Shown piece by piece: positions 23,316 through 33,624 of a DNA stretch of 64,000 nt. Position 1 is the stretch's first letter. Each line of letters opens with the position of its first letter. Location of the stretch: positions 143,969,165 to 144,033,164 of the forward strand of contig CM040424.1 in NCBI GenBank assembly GCA_022702705.1. Reading direction: 5' to 3'. Both the position numbers and the translations under genes were made by a program. Source of the DNA: Papilionanthe hookeriana x Papilionanthe teres (taxonomy: Eukaryota; Streptophyta; Magnoliopsida; Asparagales; Orchidaceae). The notes under the pieces are model-generated. The model saw nothing but the letters and a program-made list of their open reading frames with translations. It was not told the DNA's origin and did no database searches.

Positions 23316-25421
23316 ACATCACCTAAAACAGAAAGAAATTAAATATAAAGCAACTTGAACACTATTCCAAATTTAAACCCATTAATTGAAATTAAACTAA
23401 ATCACAAACCATCTGAACACCAATTTACCCTCAAATGCTTTGGTCATCATAACCCCTAAATAGAACATTAAATGAAATGTTACTTCACTCATAGGATATT
23501 CAAATGTCCTAGTACATCGAGCAAGTTAACAAAACTTGAATTCCTGGACGATTAATTCATTTATATAATTAAATTCATTTGGACTTAAAACAATCCTAGA
23601 AAATATTGAAAAGATGTTTAAGATTTGTCTTAAGCACTTCCTCGATATGATAGGACATTTATAAGAACAATCGAACTTAATTATTCTTTGATGAAGAAAA
23701 TCGTCCTCAAACCAAAACACAAAGACCTAGACGTCATAGAAATGACTAGCTATAGGATTAGGAATTTGGTAGAAAACCATAACCCTTACCTTAGCTTTAC
23801 CTAGGAACTTGCTTAAATATTCTAATTGTGTTTTAAGTGCAGCTTGGGATGACGGGAAGACCCTCCGGTACGCTTTTATTTTATTGCAATCTACTTTCTT
23901 GCAATTTACCTTCTTGCAATTTATTTAACCGCATCGCACTTACTTTTCTTGCATGATAAACAACTATTGCATGAAAACTCACACCTTTAGGATAGCCCCT
24001 AAACCGAAACCAAAACTAAGTTAAAAGTCATTGCAAGATAAAATTCACCGCCACAACATTTCAAAATATAAAACAACTCAAAATTTAATCACAAACGTAA
24101 CACAAAACTACAATTACAACTAAATTAAAACGTCCCGTTGGATGAGCGGGAATACCTCGGATGATGTAACCTACGTGTTGCTAACGGGATTTCCCACTGT
24201 CTAAATGAAAGTGTGGAACTCATTCAACTGAGTTTAGCAAATTCATCTGGACTAAGTGAATCCGATAAAAATAATGATGCCGGAAGGATGGAACCGTGGG
24301 ATCTTAACCGGTGTCGTTATAATCAACTTTAAGATTTGTTTTAATTAAAACATAAAAAACACTTGGAAATTAAGATTTTCTCTAAACAAAAACACTTTTC
24401 TCATCCTCCGATTTATGACTTCTAAAACTAAACCTCCGCAACAATAAAGGAGCTCGGAGCATGGTGGGCAAGCACGGCCATCGTCATCAAGCAAAACCCG
24501 AATCTACATCAACAAAACCTTCTTAGAATTAAACAACAAAGCCATAGGACTTCGAGGTAGTTTTCCTAAGTGCAACATAAATCCTCAACTCTTCGTTAGG
24601 CGCTTGCATTGCAAATCAAGCCCTAACCGGTCTTAGGATTCTGAGGTAGTCGTTTGGGTACGACATAAACCCTCACATCTTCAAGGCTATTTGTATGATT
24701 CTATCATATAAATATAAGTCCTAATTAACTAAAATTGGCAAGATCAAAACATTAGATAAATATTAGGACTTTCCGAAATTCAAGCCAAACAATAGGATAG
24801 TCGGGAAATTACCGAAGTTCACTTCGAATCTGTGATTTCTCCTACTTTTCTTCCTTTGGATTCCCAAAACAAAATGTTCCAAATTTGATCCATTCCCTAT
24901 TGAAATCCCAAATTTCAATTCATTGAAAAACTTAAACTTTGAAATCCTTGAGAGCGTAATTATCGATTATTATCGAGAGTTTTCTTAGGTGATTCCCATC
25001 ACTTAAGATGTAATTAACTATAGGGGCTTGCCCTTATAGGGAATTTTAAAGAACCCGTATAATATAAACCCCGTTTAATGTTTTCATATTAAGCAGGGGA
25101 ATTTTGTCGGCTTATAAAATTGGTTCGCAGACCAAACGGATGTCACAAACTTCTAGTTTATTTAATCGAGCCCCACCGTCAAGCAGTGTGTCTATCCTTA
25201 GGGATAGATACACGGTTTGTGGTACGGTGCTCGTTTATATAAACTATTTGGGATGTGAGATCGGTTTAATCTCATATCTTAAAACCTTCAAATTTAAAAT
25301 TATTTTCAAAATCAAATACTACTTTTCAAATTATTTATTTTAATTAAATTAAAAATTCGCCGACAGCTTCTGTTAGGCGACCCCCCTTTAAAATAACACA
25401 CAACCTAAAAATATGCCGACA

Positions 25422-26640
25422 TCCCGGTCCTCTCTTCTTCGTTGATTTTCTTCTTCTCTTCAATCGTCTCCTGTTGAGGTGGTTCTTCTATCGCAAGTGA
25501 TAGTACTGGCTTAACAGGTTTCGAACTCTGAATTGAAGCTCGCACTGAAACGGTTTGGATGCTGTCTAAAATCTTTTTCGAAGACCTTGTCCAAGCGGTA
25601 GTCCATCCATCGTCGGTCGTATAGGGATCTATCGGAATGATGGGATCAGCTGAGATAACATCGACGGAACCTCCTTTCCGGGGTTCCTTCATGTACTCCT
25701 TCAGGATTGTTATATTTCCTTTCCGAAGGTTGTCATTGAGCCAACTTTTGAAGATAATGCAATCTTCTATCTTGTGCCCAAGCATCCGGTGGTAGGGGAA
25801 AAAGTTGGGATCACCTTTCTTGTTGACTTCCTCTGGTCTTTTAGGCTCTGGCAGCTGAAAATCCGGAGTCTTCATCGTACTACGGAACATTTTCGGCATC
25901 GCTTCATTCTTGAACGGATATTCCCCGCTCGAAGCTCCCTTAATGTACGTTGCGGACGAGGCGGTTGTTCATACCGTGGAGATGACTCGATAGCCGGGTC
26001 GGGGTTGCTTGGTAATTCTGTTAAGGTTGCTGCGGCCGTTCGGATGATATTTGTATCGGTTGTTTGCCTTTGTCGACTGCTGCAACGATTCCGGATTTCT
26101 TTTTGAAAGTCTTCACAGGCTTTTGCTTATCCGTCTTGTCGGCGAAACTTAATTGCTTCGCCTCCTCTTGCAAGCTCCCGGCCTTGTTTAACAACTTCTC
26201 GAAAGTCTTAATAGTGAATCCTTTGAGGAGAAGTGCTATCGAGCCGTGAATGCTTTTAAGTAAAATGCCGATCGCATGTTGTTCTTGCAGTTAGTGGTTC
26301 ACACTTCATGCTTAAGTTCCTCCATCGAAGTATGTAATCCACCAAAGTTTCGTTCGGCTTTTGTTTCTCTACCACTAAATCACCTATAGTGATGTGGTGC
26401 CGAGCTCCGGCGAATCGCTCGATGAAGAGGTTCTCTAGTTCCGAGAACGTCTTCACCGAACCATTTGGTAATTCCGCATACCGACCAAACGCGATCCCCG
26501 ATGAGGCCGCCGACGAACCGTCGGAAGAGTAGTGCATCGTTCCCGCCGGCATTGCAACAACCGGCACGAAAGTGTGCAACATGCTCGTCGGGGGTTCCTG
26601 GCTCCATCGAAGGTCTCGAACGGAGGTGGTACGAAGCCTT
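25422..26640 (-). pseudogene. gag: Ogre-B gag core and zinc-knuckle-like region
   Basis: It reads leftward. VDYILRWRNLSMKCE lies in the 26582-26256 frame. FFPYHRMLGHKIEDC lies in the 25899-25405 frame, whose last codons run into the adjacent LTR. At least two frame changes separate them. It is the same protein region as 7545-8740 in Ogre-A. The downstream half (protease onward) is absent. Confidence 0.85.
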
Positions 26641-27667
26641 TTGGGTACCGGACGGCGTCGAATTCTTCCGTGTAAGGTCTACCCGTTCGAATGGATGTCC
26701 CGCTCTTTGATTGTGCTAAGGCTTCTCGCACCTTCTGTTCCACCAAGCTCCTGATATCCTTTTCAGGGATCATACTTTGTGTTGTATCCTTTTTCAACTG
26801 ATCATCCCCGTTGACGGATGTAATCTCCTTTCCTCCGTCTACAATGTGAATGACCTCTCGGGGTGTCTCTCTTTGGGGTCGCACTCGACTCCGGAGAGTG
26901 GCTAGGGCTGACAGCCCATTTCTTCCATCCTTTTCGCCATTTGGGTGATCGTGTCGTCTTTCTCTTGAAGCCGCCTTCTCATCGCTCCGGCTCCTCTCTT
27001 TCGCGGCCGCAGGAGCACCTCGTGAAGCCGATGAAGCTCGTGTTTCGACCATGTTGATTTCTGCATACTCATCGTCCATGAATTCCGATGAATCAATCTC
27101 GTCTCCGAATTTCTCTTCTCTTTCTTTTGCTAGTCGTCGAATATCAGTCCTCAACTTTTCCATGGCATCTTCTAGCGGGCCTTTCTGTGCGTCCTCGCGG
27201 TTGTCGTGTGATAGCTGCCGGGTCCCCTTCTCACGAGTCCCCTTTACCGCAGTGGCGCTTTCTTCAGATTCAAGTCTCCTGACGAGACTTTCCTTCTCGG
27301 GCTGTTGTTTCAATCTTAACTGCCCAGTAGTGGGACGCCATACCATCCTTCTAGCAGCAGAAGGTCTAGGACCAGATGGTCTGTCAGCCAAATGCTGGAA
27401 GGTGGAATCCTCCCTAATCTGTAATCTTGAGAAGACGACAGGCGGACTAGCCTTCATTCTTTTACTTGGCTTTTCTGTCATGATGGCGGGTTCTACTCGG
27501 GGCCCAAGACGGGATTTGACTGGCACCCGCCCTATCCTTCGTAGAATCTCCGATACGGGGCACTTTTCCTTCTTTGCTAACTTCTCTATCAAAGTTTGCA
27601 GTCGAGCAAACGGCGTAGTTCTAATCCTTTTCTTGCGGCTATCGTTGTAATATGCGGGCTGAGGCAA
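26453..27667 (-). pseudogene. gag: Ogre-B gag N-terminal and linker region (404 codons open)
   Basis: This is the longest open frame of either Ogre gag copy here. It begins MPQPAYYNDSRKKR and has long charged, probably helical stretches (residues about 120-260, many E, K, R and Q). It reaches the start of the gag domain (PPFETFDGARNPRR), after which the frame is lost. The protein is upstream in the same polypeptide as the capsid domain. Nothing in residues 1-330 is recognisable beyond charge and composition. Confidence 0.75.
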
Positions 27668-27987
27668 TGCAGCAGCAATCTTGCGAACATTTTCTTCATC
27701 CTCTGCGGCGGAGAGGGGATGGAACCCGCTTCCTCCTAAAAGTGGTATGTATTCGAGCAGTGGTGTATATTCAGCAGCGGTGTATATTCGAGCGGTTCGG
27801 GATTTCCTCCAGAAAGCAATTTCAGCAGCTTCGGCTTCTCTAGCGATCCTTCTACTTCGTTTCTTCTTTGGGTCCTTGTCGGTGATGGAATTCTTGAGCT
27901 AGACCCGATTTCGAAAACGAAGGTCTCACAGAAGATCCGTACCCTCCACGGTAACGGGTTCACCATAATTCCGGATTTCTTTCCCCT

Positions 27988-28407
27988 TTAATTTAGCGAA
28001 GTCGGGGTAGGTGCGTAAACAACTAGACCGGTGGGGGTAGTAAGAACGGTCCTCTCGCGGACAGCGAGATTCCTCTCGATCGGGATCTTTTGCAGGGGAG
28101 GAAACTCTTGGGTCGACCTAAGGTTGAACTCAATTAGCGGCTTCTTAGCTTCAGATACATTGTTCGTTAGTGCAAAAAGGGAAACGTCGGTGATCTTGAC
28201 ATTCGTGTTTTCAAATCCTTGTCCAAACCGGATGATCCCATTGTCGGGCAGCTCATCCTTATAGATAGCGAAGTCCAGTCCATTGGTGAAGGAGAAAATC
28301 AGCTTTGGGGCTTCCATTTCTGCAGGGTAGATTCTGGTTGTCAGTCCCAAGTTATGCTTCTTTTCTTTAGGACGAAAAGAAAGGAATTGAAAAGAGTCCG
28401 AACTCAT
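27988..28407 (-). CDS. gag: Ogre-B gag/ORF1 N-terminus (139 codons)
   Basis: Starts MSSDSFQFLSFRPKEKK, identical to the start of the Ogre-A ORF at 5729, which supports this ATG as the true start. The open part is longer than the Ogre-A copy (139 versus 109 codons), so the Ogre-A version is truncated by a frame change near 6020-6058. Function unknown; the family usually places an ORF or N-terminal extension of unknown role here. Confidence 0.7.
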   Translation of the reverse strand: MSSDSFQFLSFRPKEKKHNLGLTTRIYPAEMEAPKLIFSFTNGLDFAIYKDELPDNGIIRFGQGFENTNVKITDVSLFALTNNVSEAKKPLIEFNLRSTQEFPPLQKIPIERNLAVRERTVLTTPTGLVVYAPTPTSLN

Positions 28408-28800
28408 TCTTGTTCATGTATTTATAAGAAGGAATCATTTGTTAAAAGAATCATTTATTAAAGGATTTGTTTATTTAGAACGGAATGTTCAAAGGTGTAG
28501 AGAAGGTAAGGAATCCGATTCGAGTTGGAAAGGAAAAGAAAGTCTTATGCAAGACTTCTCGACTCGAAGGATCACTCCTAAGCTAACACCTATTGGGGTC
28601 CACCCCACCTCGTAAATGAGGTAAAAGGATCTCGGAACCTCTCCGTTTAGGGGTGTCTAAACAATGGCTCCTAAATCTAAGAGAATGTTGGCTATACTTG
28701 TTCAAGGTAGAAATGAACATAGTATTCCAACGGAAAGAAGGGTAGTTTGATCCATTAAGGACATAGATGCACTACCGATTTTTTAAAGCAGAATTATCTT
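28408..28800 (-). other. Ogre-B leader
   Basis: Inverted equivalent of 5320-5728. It includes the leader copy of the PPT-complementary stretch (about 28587-28605). No ORF. Confidence 0.75.
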
Positions 28801-28807
28801 TCGAAGA

Positions 28808-29410
28808 TTGGATTTAGGAGATATTACTCCCACCACTGTAACTCTTCAGTTAGCTGATAGATCTATCACTTATCCTAAAGGAGTTATAGAGGATGTCCTT
28901 ATTAAAGTGGATAAATTTATCTTCCCTGTAGATTTCATAGTACTTGACAAGGAAGAAGATAAAGAGATACCTATTATTTTAGGAAGACCTTTTCTAGCTA
29001 CCGGACGAGCTATGATTGATGTGCAAAAAGGAGAATTAACCATGAGAGTCAATGATCAAGAAATTAAATTCAATGTTATTAAATCAATGAAGTACCCTGA
29101 TAAAGAGAAATGTTATCGAATGGATATAATTAATTATTTAATTGAAAAACATTATCAAGAAAAATGTAAAGTTATTTCTGAAGAAAAATTTGAATTTTTA
29201 ATCGATGAAGAAGAAGTAGTAGAAGAAGAAGAGACTCATTTTATTAAAGATAATTGGGAAACTTTAGACATAACTCAAAATGATATAATTTTACCCTCAA
29301 TTAAAAAAGCACTCGAACTCGGAATTAAAAATGTTACCTTCACATTTAAAATATGTGTTTCTTGGAAATTCGTTAACTTTACTCGTTATTATTTCTTCCG
29401 AACCGAGTAA
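28808..29410 (+). pseudogene. pro: Athila-1 protease C-terminal part and linker
   Basis: Reads MDLGDITPTTVTLQLADRSI, then GRPFLATGRAMIDVQKGELT (about residues 58-78), typical of Athila protease. The catalytic Asp segment should lie about 15 codons upstream and is deleted by the junction at 28800, so this is not a functional protease. An acidic linker follows (EEEVVEEEETH). The frame is lost at about 29331-29410, where the RT frame takes over. Confidence 0.85.
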
Positions 29411-31175
29411 AGATCAAGAAGAAAAATTACTAGGTGTGTTAAAGAATTATAAGAAAGCTTTTGGTTGGACTATTGCTGATATAAGAGGAATAAGCCCTTC
29501 CATTTGCATGCATAGAATTTTAATGGAAGAAAATTTTAAACCTACTATAGAATAGCAAAGAAGATTAAATCCTATCATGAAAGAGGTAGTTAAAAAAGAA
29601 ATTATTAAGTGGTTAGATGCTGGTATTATTTATCCTATTTCGGATAGTCAATTGGTAAGCCCTATTCATTGTGTTCCGAAGAAAGGTGGTGTAACTGTCA
29701 TTGTTAATGATAAAAATGAACTTATTCCTACAAGACAAGTTACTGGATGACGAATTTGTATTGATTATAGGAAATTAAATAAAGCCACTAGAAAGGATCA
29801 TTTTCCTTTACCTTTCTTGGATCAAATGCTCGATAAATTAGTCTGGACACTCATATTTCGTTTTCTGGATGGATATTCTAGTTATCATCAATTACTTATT
29901 GCTCCTGAGGACCAAGAAAAGACAACTTTTATAAGTCCTTATGGAACATTTGCTTTTAGAAGAATGCCTTTTGGTTTATGTAATGCACCTGCAACTTTTC
30001 AAAGATGTATGATGTCAATATTTTGTGATTTGATTGGCAAAGGAATTGAAATATTCATAGACGATTTTTCAGTCTTTGGAACTTCTTTTGAATCTTGTTT
30101 GGAAAACATAGTCAAAGTTCTTAAAAGATGCGAAGAAAAAAATTTAGTTCTTAACTGGGAAAAATGTCAATTCATGGTCACAGAAGGCATTGTACTTGGA
30201 CACAAAGTATCACGAAAAGGGATGGAAGTAGATCAAGCAAAAGTGAAAATTATTGTTGAATTGCAACCACCTACTATCATTATCGATGCGAGAAGTTTTC
30301 TAGGTCATGCTCGATCGTATAGAAGATATATAAAGGATTTTTCTAAAATTGCTAAACCTCTTTGTCATTTATTAGAAAAAGATGCACAATTTGAATTTAA
30401 TGAAGAATGTATTAATGCTTTTAATATTCTAAAAGAAAAATTAATAACCGTACCTATTATTGTTGCACTCGATCGGAATAAATCTTTTGAATTAATGTGT
30501 GATGCAAGTGATTTTGCAATTGGAGCCGTATTAGGACAAAAATATGAGAAAGTTTTCAAAGTTTTATATTGTGCTAGTAAAACTCTCACCGAAACACAAA
30601 GAAATTACACTACCACCGAGAAAGAGCTTCTAGCTATAGTATATACCTTTGATAAATTTAGATCTTATCTTCTTGGTACTAAATGCATAGTTCATACTGA
30701 TCATTCTGCTATTAAATATCTAATTTCTAAGAAGAATTTTAAACCTAGACTGATAAAATGGGTTTTACTTCTACAAGAATTTGATTTTCAAATAGTAGAT
30801 AGAAAATTAACTGAAAATCAAATTGCCGATCATTTATCTAGAATTAAAAATGATATTATTTCGGAAGAAAATATAAATGAGAAATTTCCTTATGAATCTT
30901 TAAATGTTATTCAAAGATACAAAACACCGTGGTATGCCGATATTGTTAATTATTTAGTTAGCAATATTTTGCCTTATGACTTGGATAACAAATTTATTAA
31001 GAAATTTAAATATGATGCTAAATATTATATTTGGGAAGAACCTCATTTATTTAAAATTGGTAAAGATTCTATGATTCGAAGATGTGTACCTTATGAGGAA
31101 ACTTTTGCTATTATTCAAAAATGTCATGATTCTGATTTTGGAGGACACTTTGGCATAGATAAAACTGCATTTTAA
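29331..31175 (+). pseudogene. RT-RH: Athila-1 reverse transcriptase and RNase H
   Basis: One frame from 29331 to 31175 with in-frame stops at 29553-29555 and 29748-29750. Landmarks: IRGISPSICMHRI (about 29487), GIIYPISDSQLVSPIHCVPK, RICIDYRKLNKATRKDHFPLP (after the second stop), RRMPFGLCNAPATFQRCM (about 29960-30013), catalytic FIDDFSVFG (30055-30080), YRRYIKDFSKIAKPLCHLLEKD (thumb/connection) and RNase H from about 30480 (ELMCDASDFAIGAVLGQK; TTEKELLAIVY; HTDHSAIKYL; ADHLSRI). Stop three (31173-31175) falls at the integrase start. Each stop is one substitution from sense. Confidence 0.93.
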
Positions 31176-32216
31176 ATTTTAAATTCTGGATTTTATTGGC
31201 CTACCTTATTTAAAGATGAGAAACAATATGTGAAAACATGTGATCGATGTCAAAGGATGGAAAATATATCTAGGAAAGATGAAATGCCTTTAAACTATAT
31301 ATTGGAAGTTGAAATTTTTGATATATGTGGATTAGACTTTATGGGACCATTTGTTCCATCATCTGGAAAAATTTATATTTTATTAGCAGTTGATTATGTT
31401 TCAAAGTGGATTGAAGCTATTGCTTTACCAAACTGTGATTTCAAAAGTGTTTCAAAATTTTTAAATAAAATGATATTTTCAAGATTTGGAATGCCTAAGA
31501 TAATTATCACTGATGGTGGAAGTCATTTCAGAAATATAAGAATTCAATCATTACTACAAAAATTTGGAATCAAACATAGAATTGCAACTGCTTATCACCC
31601 TCAAACTAGTGGAATGGTTGAAGTATCAAACAGAGAAATTAAAAGAATTTTAGAAAAGACTGTTAATCCTAAAAGAACTGATTGGGTTGATAGACTTGAT
31701 TCTGCATCATGGGCTTATAGAACAGTTTATAAGACACCAATCCGAATGTCACCTTACCGGTTAATTTATGGTAAACATTGTCACTTACCTGTAGAACTTG
31801 AACATAAAGTTTATTGGGCGATAAAGGAGTTTAATTTTAATTTGAATAAAGCAGGAGAAAAACGATTATTGCAACTAAATGAGATGGAAGAAATTAGAAA
31901 CGAATCGTATGACAATGCAAGAATTTATAAAGAGAAAATGAAGATGTGCATGATAAGAAAATTTAAGGAAAAATTTTTGAGTCTGGACAAAAAGTATTAC
32001 TGTTTAATTCTCGTTTAAGTTTTTTTTCCTGGAAAATTATAATCTAAATGGATTGGACCTTATTTAGTTGAGAAAGTATACCATTATGGAGCTGTAGATA
32101 TTAAAGATCCCAAAACTGGAAAAATTTTTAAAGTAAATGGATTAAGATTGAAGCCTTATTTGGGAGATATTAAGAAGATTTATAAATTGGCTTATGAATT
32201 GAGTCAACCTGATTAA
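31176..32216 (+). pseudogene. INT: Athila-1 integrase
   Basis: Continues the RT/RH frame. HHCC zinc finger: HDSDFGGHFGIDKT (upstream of the stop) and CDRCQRM (31238). The core has Asp in LLAVDYVSKWIEA (about 31382), Asp in IITDGGSHFRN (about 31505) and Glu in GMVEVSNREIKRILEKT (about 31610), so the D,D,35E triad is complete. The frame shifts near 31985-32050, and the C-terminus (KWIGPYLVEKVYHYGAVDIK...) ends at TAA 32214-32216. It would catalyse insertion. Broken by the stop at 31173 and the terminal frameshift. Confidence 0.93.
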
Positions 32217-32221
32217 AGATT

Positions 32222-32275
32222 TACTTAAGTCGGGCTGACGACGTTAAACCAAGCGCTTTGTGGGAGGCAACCCAT
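32222..32275 (+). other. Conserved Athila post-pol segment
   Basis: A block containing GTCGGGCTGACGACGTTAAA, then AAGCGCTTTGTGGGAGGCAA and CCCA. From memory, near-identical sequence follows pol in many Athila elements of unrelated plants, which suggests a cis function (packaging, splicing or RNA structure). No ORF. Confidence 0.6.
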
Positions 32276-32798
32276 AATTATCTTGTGTTTTTGTGTTTTA
32301 ATGAAAGGTTATGCCTCGATCTTGATTAATTTTATATTACTTTAGAAAAAATTGATGCTCATAAGTCTTGGTTGACTTAGGCTGAAAATTATTTTGAAGT
32401 ATGTAGAAATTAAAAATAGGATCACTCTATTTTGAATATGCGTAAGAAGGAGATCAAGTTAACCTTCATTATGATAGTTTACAATGTGTGTTATCGAGTC
32501 TAAATTACTCTTATCAGTATAATTTACCTATCTTGAAGAACGAAATTTTGAAAATTTGACGATTAGGCGAAACGGAGTTGAACATAGCGCCTAAGTGCCA
32601 GAATCAACTATGTGTCAATAGGTTCGGCGCCTAGGCGCCAGATTCGGCGCCTAAGCGCCACGGTTACTGGGTCGTGCAAAAACTGAAAATTTTCAGTTTT
32701 TCACACGATTTTCCCCTTTAAATCAACCCATCTTCTTCCCTAACCATCAAGCAATCAAAATTACGTCCCTTACACTTTATTCTTGAGAGATTTGAGAA
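32276..32798 (+). other. Athila-1 post-pol spacer with GCGCC palindromes
   Basis: Non-coding. Holds GGCGCCTAGGCGCC (32626-32639, a perfect palindrome) and flanking variants GCGCCTAAGTGCC (about 32587) and GGCGCCTAAGCGCC (32646-32659), all followed by a CCAGA/CCACG-like step. Confidence 0.7.
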
Positions 32799-33158
32799 AT
32801 GTTTAAAAAAATGGAAAGGAGAAATCATGGAGAAGAGGCTAGGGACAAGGTCTCAAGGGATCCTCAACCCTACTTCAATGGTTTCATCTCAGTAAGTTTA
32901 GAGAAAATTTCTAGTCATTTGGATAAGTTTGAAGAAGATTTTAAAAGGATTGGAGATCGCCTTCATGAGATGTTTCATCAAGTTAAACATCTAGAATGGC
33001 AAATGAAACTTCAATTTGATCATTGTGCGGCTTATCAAGATGCTCAAGTTGAAATGTATGCGAAGAACAAGTGGATTGATGAAAAGACGGCTACGGATTT
33101 CCCGAGAGCGTTAGTATTCTTTCCAAGTGGAATACACAATTTCCCTTGTGAAAATTAG
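32799..33158 (+). CDS. Small Athila-1 ORF of unknown function (119 aa)
   Basis: ATG-started and open, beginning MFKKMERRNHGEEARDKVS. Residues about 30-70 alternate hydrophobic and charged residues and could form a coiled coil (SLEKISSHLDKFEEDFKRIG). I do not recognise it. It may be a relict of the region preceding the third ORF, or a chance ORF. It lies between the palindromic spacer and the solo LTR insertion. Confidence 0.35.
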   Translation: MFKKMERRNHGEEARDKVSRDPQPYFNGFISVSLEKISSHLDKFEEDFKRIGDRLHEMFHQVKHLEWQMKLQFDHCAAYQDAQVEMYAKNKWIDEKTATDFPRALVFFPSGIHNFPCEN

Positions 33159-33619
33159 AATTTCTGGCAATGAGATAGTCATTATGGTTTGTTGAGTCGT
33201 TGTATCGATTTAGAGAATCGATTGTGTTTGTTTGTGTATTTGCTTTCATGTTCAATGTGTGTTGTTTTTGCTTTAAAATTGTTATGATTGAGTGTGTATT
33301 AGGAACTTGAATCAAATGTAGTACTTATCTGGAATGTATTGAGTCAAAATTGAAGATTTTAAATGGAAATTAGTGAGTTTAATTGAAAACCTTATGTTTG
33401 ATTGGTGGATTTAATATTTAATTTTTATAAATTTTTGAAAAATGTTGTGGAAGTTAGACACTGAAGCTCTACTCTAATATGAGTAATTGGAAGTTGAATT
33501 TATAAATTTTGGTGGAAAAATAAATTTTAAAAAATTTTTTGTGAAAGGTGAGTCTGGAGCCAAGGCGCCGAATCCGCGCCTAAGCACCCGCTCGACCGTA
33601 CCCGAAAATTTACTTAAAT
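33159..33619 (+). other. Athila-1 spacer before the solo LTR
   Basis: T- and G-rich non-coding sequence, with a further GCGCC-type stretch at 33562-33590 (GGCGCCGAATCCGCGCC). No gene seen. Confidence 0.5.
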
Positions 33620-33624
33620 AACCC
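33620..33624. other. Target-site duplication of solo Ogre LTR (left)
   Basis: AACCC, repeated at 41033-41037 on the other side of the LTR. Confidence 0.85.

Larger units (their letters stand above)
1..25421 (+). mobile_element. Tat/Ogre-lineage Ty3/gypsy retrotransposon (Ogre-A), 5' LTR truncated by window edge
   Basis: The order is partial 5' LTR (1-5288), tRNA-Arg PBS, gag, protease, RT, RNase H, second RNase H, integrase, an AlkB-like ORF, a tandem repeat array, a PPT and a 3' LTR (17958-25421). The first base of the window corresponds to position 20155 of the 3' LTR, so about 2.2 kb of the 5' LTR lies upstream. The full element would be about 27.6 kb. Ogre/Tat assignment rests on the PBS, the pre-protease and protease signature, a duplicated RNase H and the multi-kilobase LTR. 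Coding regions are frameshifted in many places. The right edge abuts an inverted fragment of a second copy, so a target duplication cannot be confirmed. Confidence 0.93.
17958..25421 (+). repeat. 3' LTR of Ogre-A, 7,464 bp
   Basis: It starts TGTTGACCTC and ends ATGCCGACA. The boundaries are confirmed independently by two solo LTRs in this window that have the same ends and 5-bp target duplications. The first 900 bp include T/C-rich sequence; 18.5-19.8 kb is rich in CCCAAA-like steps; a TATA-like box is at 20346-20354 and an AAATT array at 22965-23315. Compared with the 5' LTR, this copy has lost or changed the middle base of many CAG/CTG trinucleotides. Short ORFs inside are not conserved as proteins. 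Confidence 0.95.
25422..28800 (-). mobile_element. Ogre-B: inverted leader-gag fragment of a second Tat/Ogre element
   Basis: Reverse complement of the Ogre-A interval from about 5320 (just inside the PBS) to about 8740, at high but not complete identity. It has no LTR or PBS. Its left edge touches the 3' LTR of Ogre-A, as if Ogre-A had inserted into it. Its right edge joins Athila-1 protease sequence with a few bases of microhomology (around TTATCT, 28795-28800), suggesting a deletion or illegitimate recombination. Its reading frames are longer than those of Ogre-A. Confidence 0.9.
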
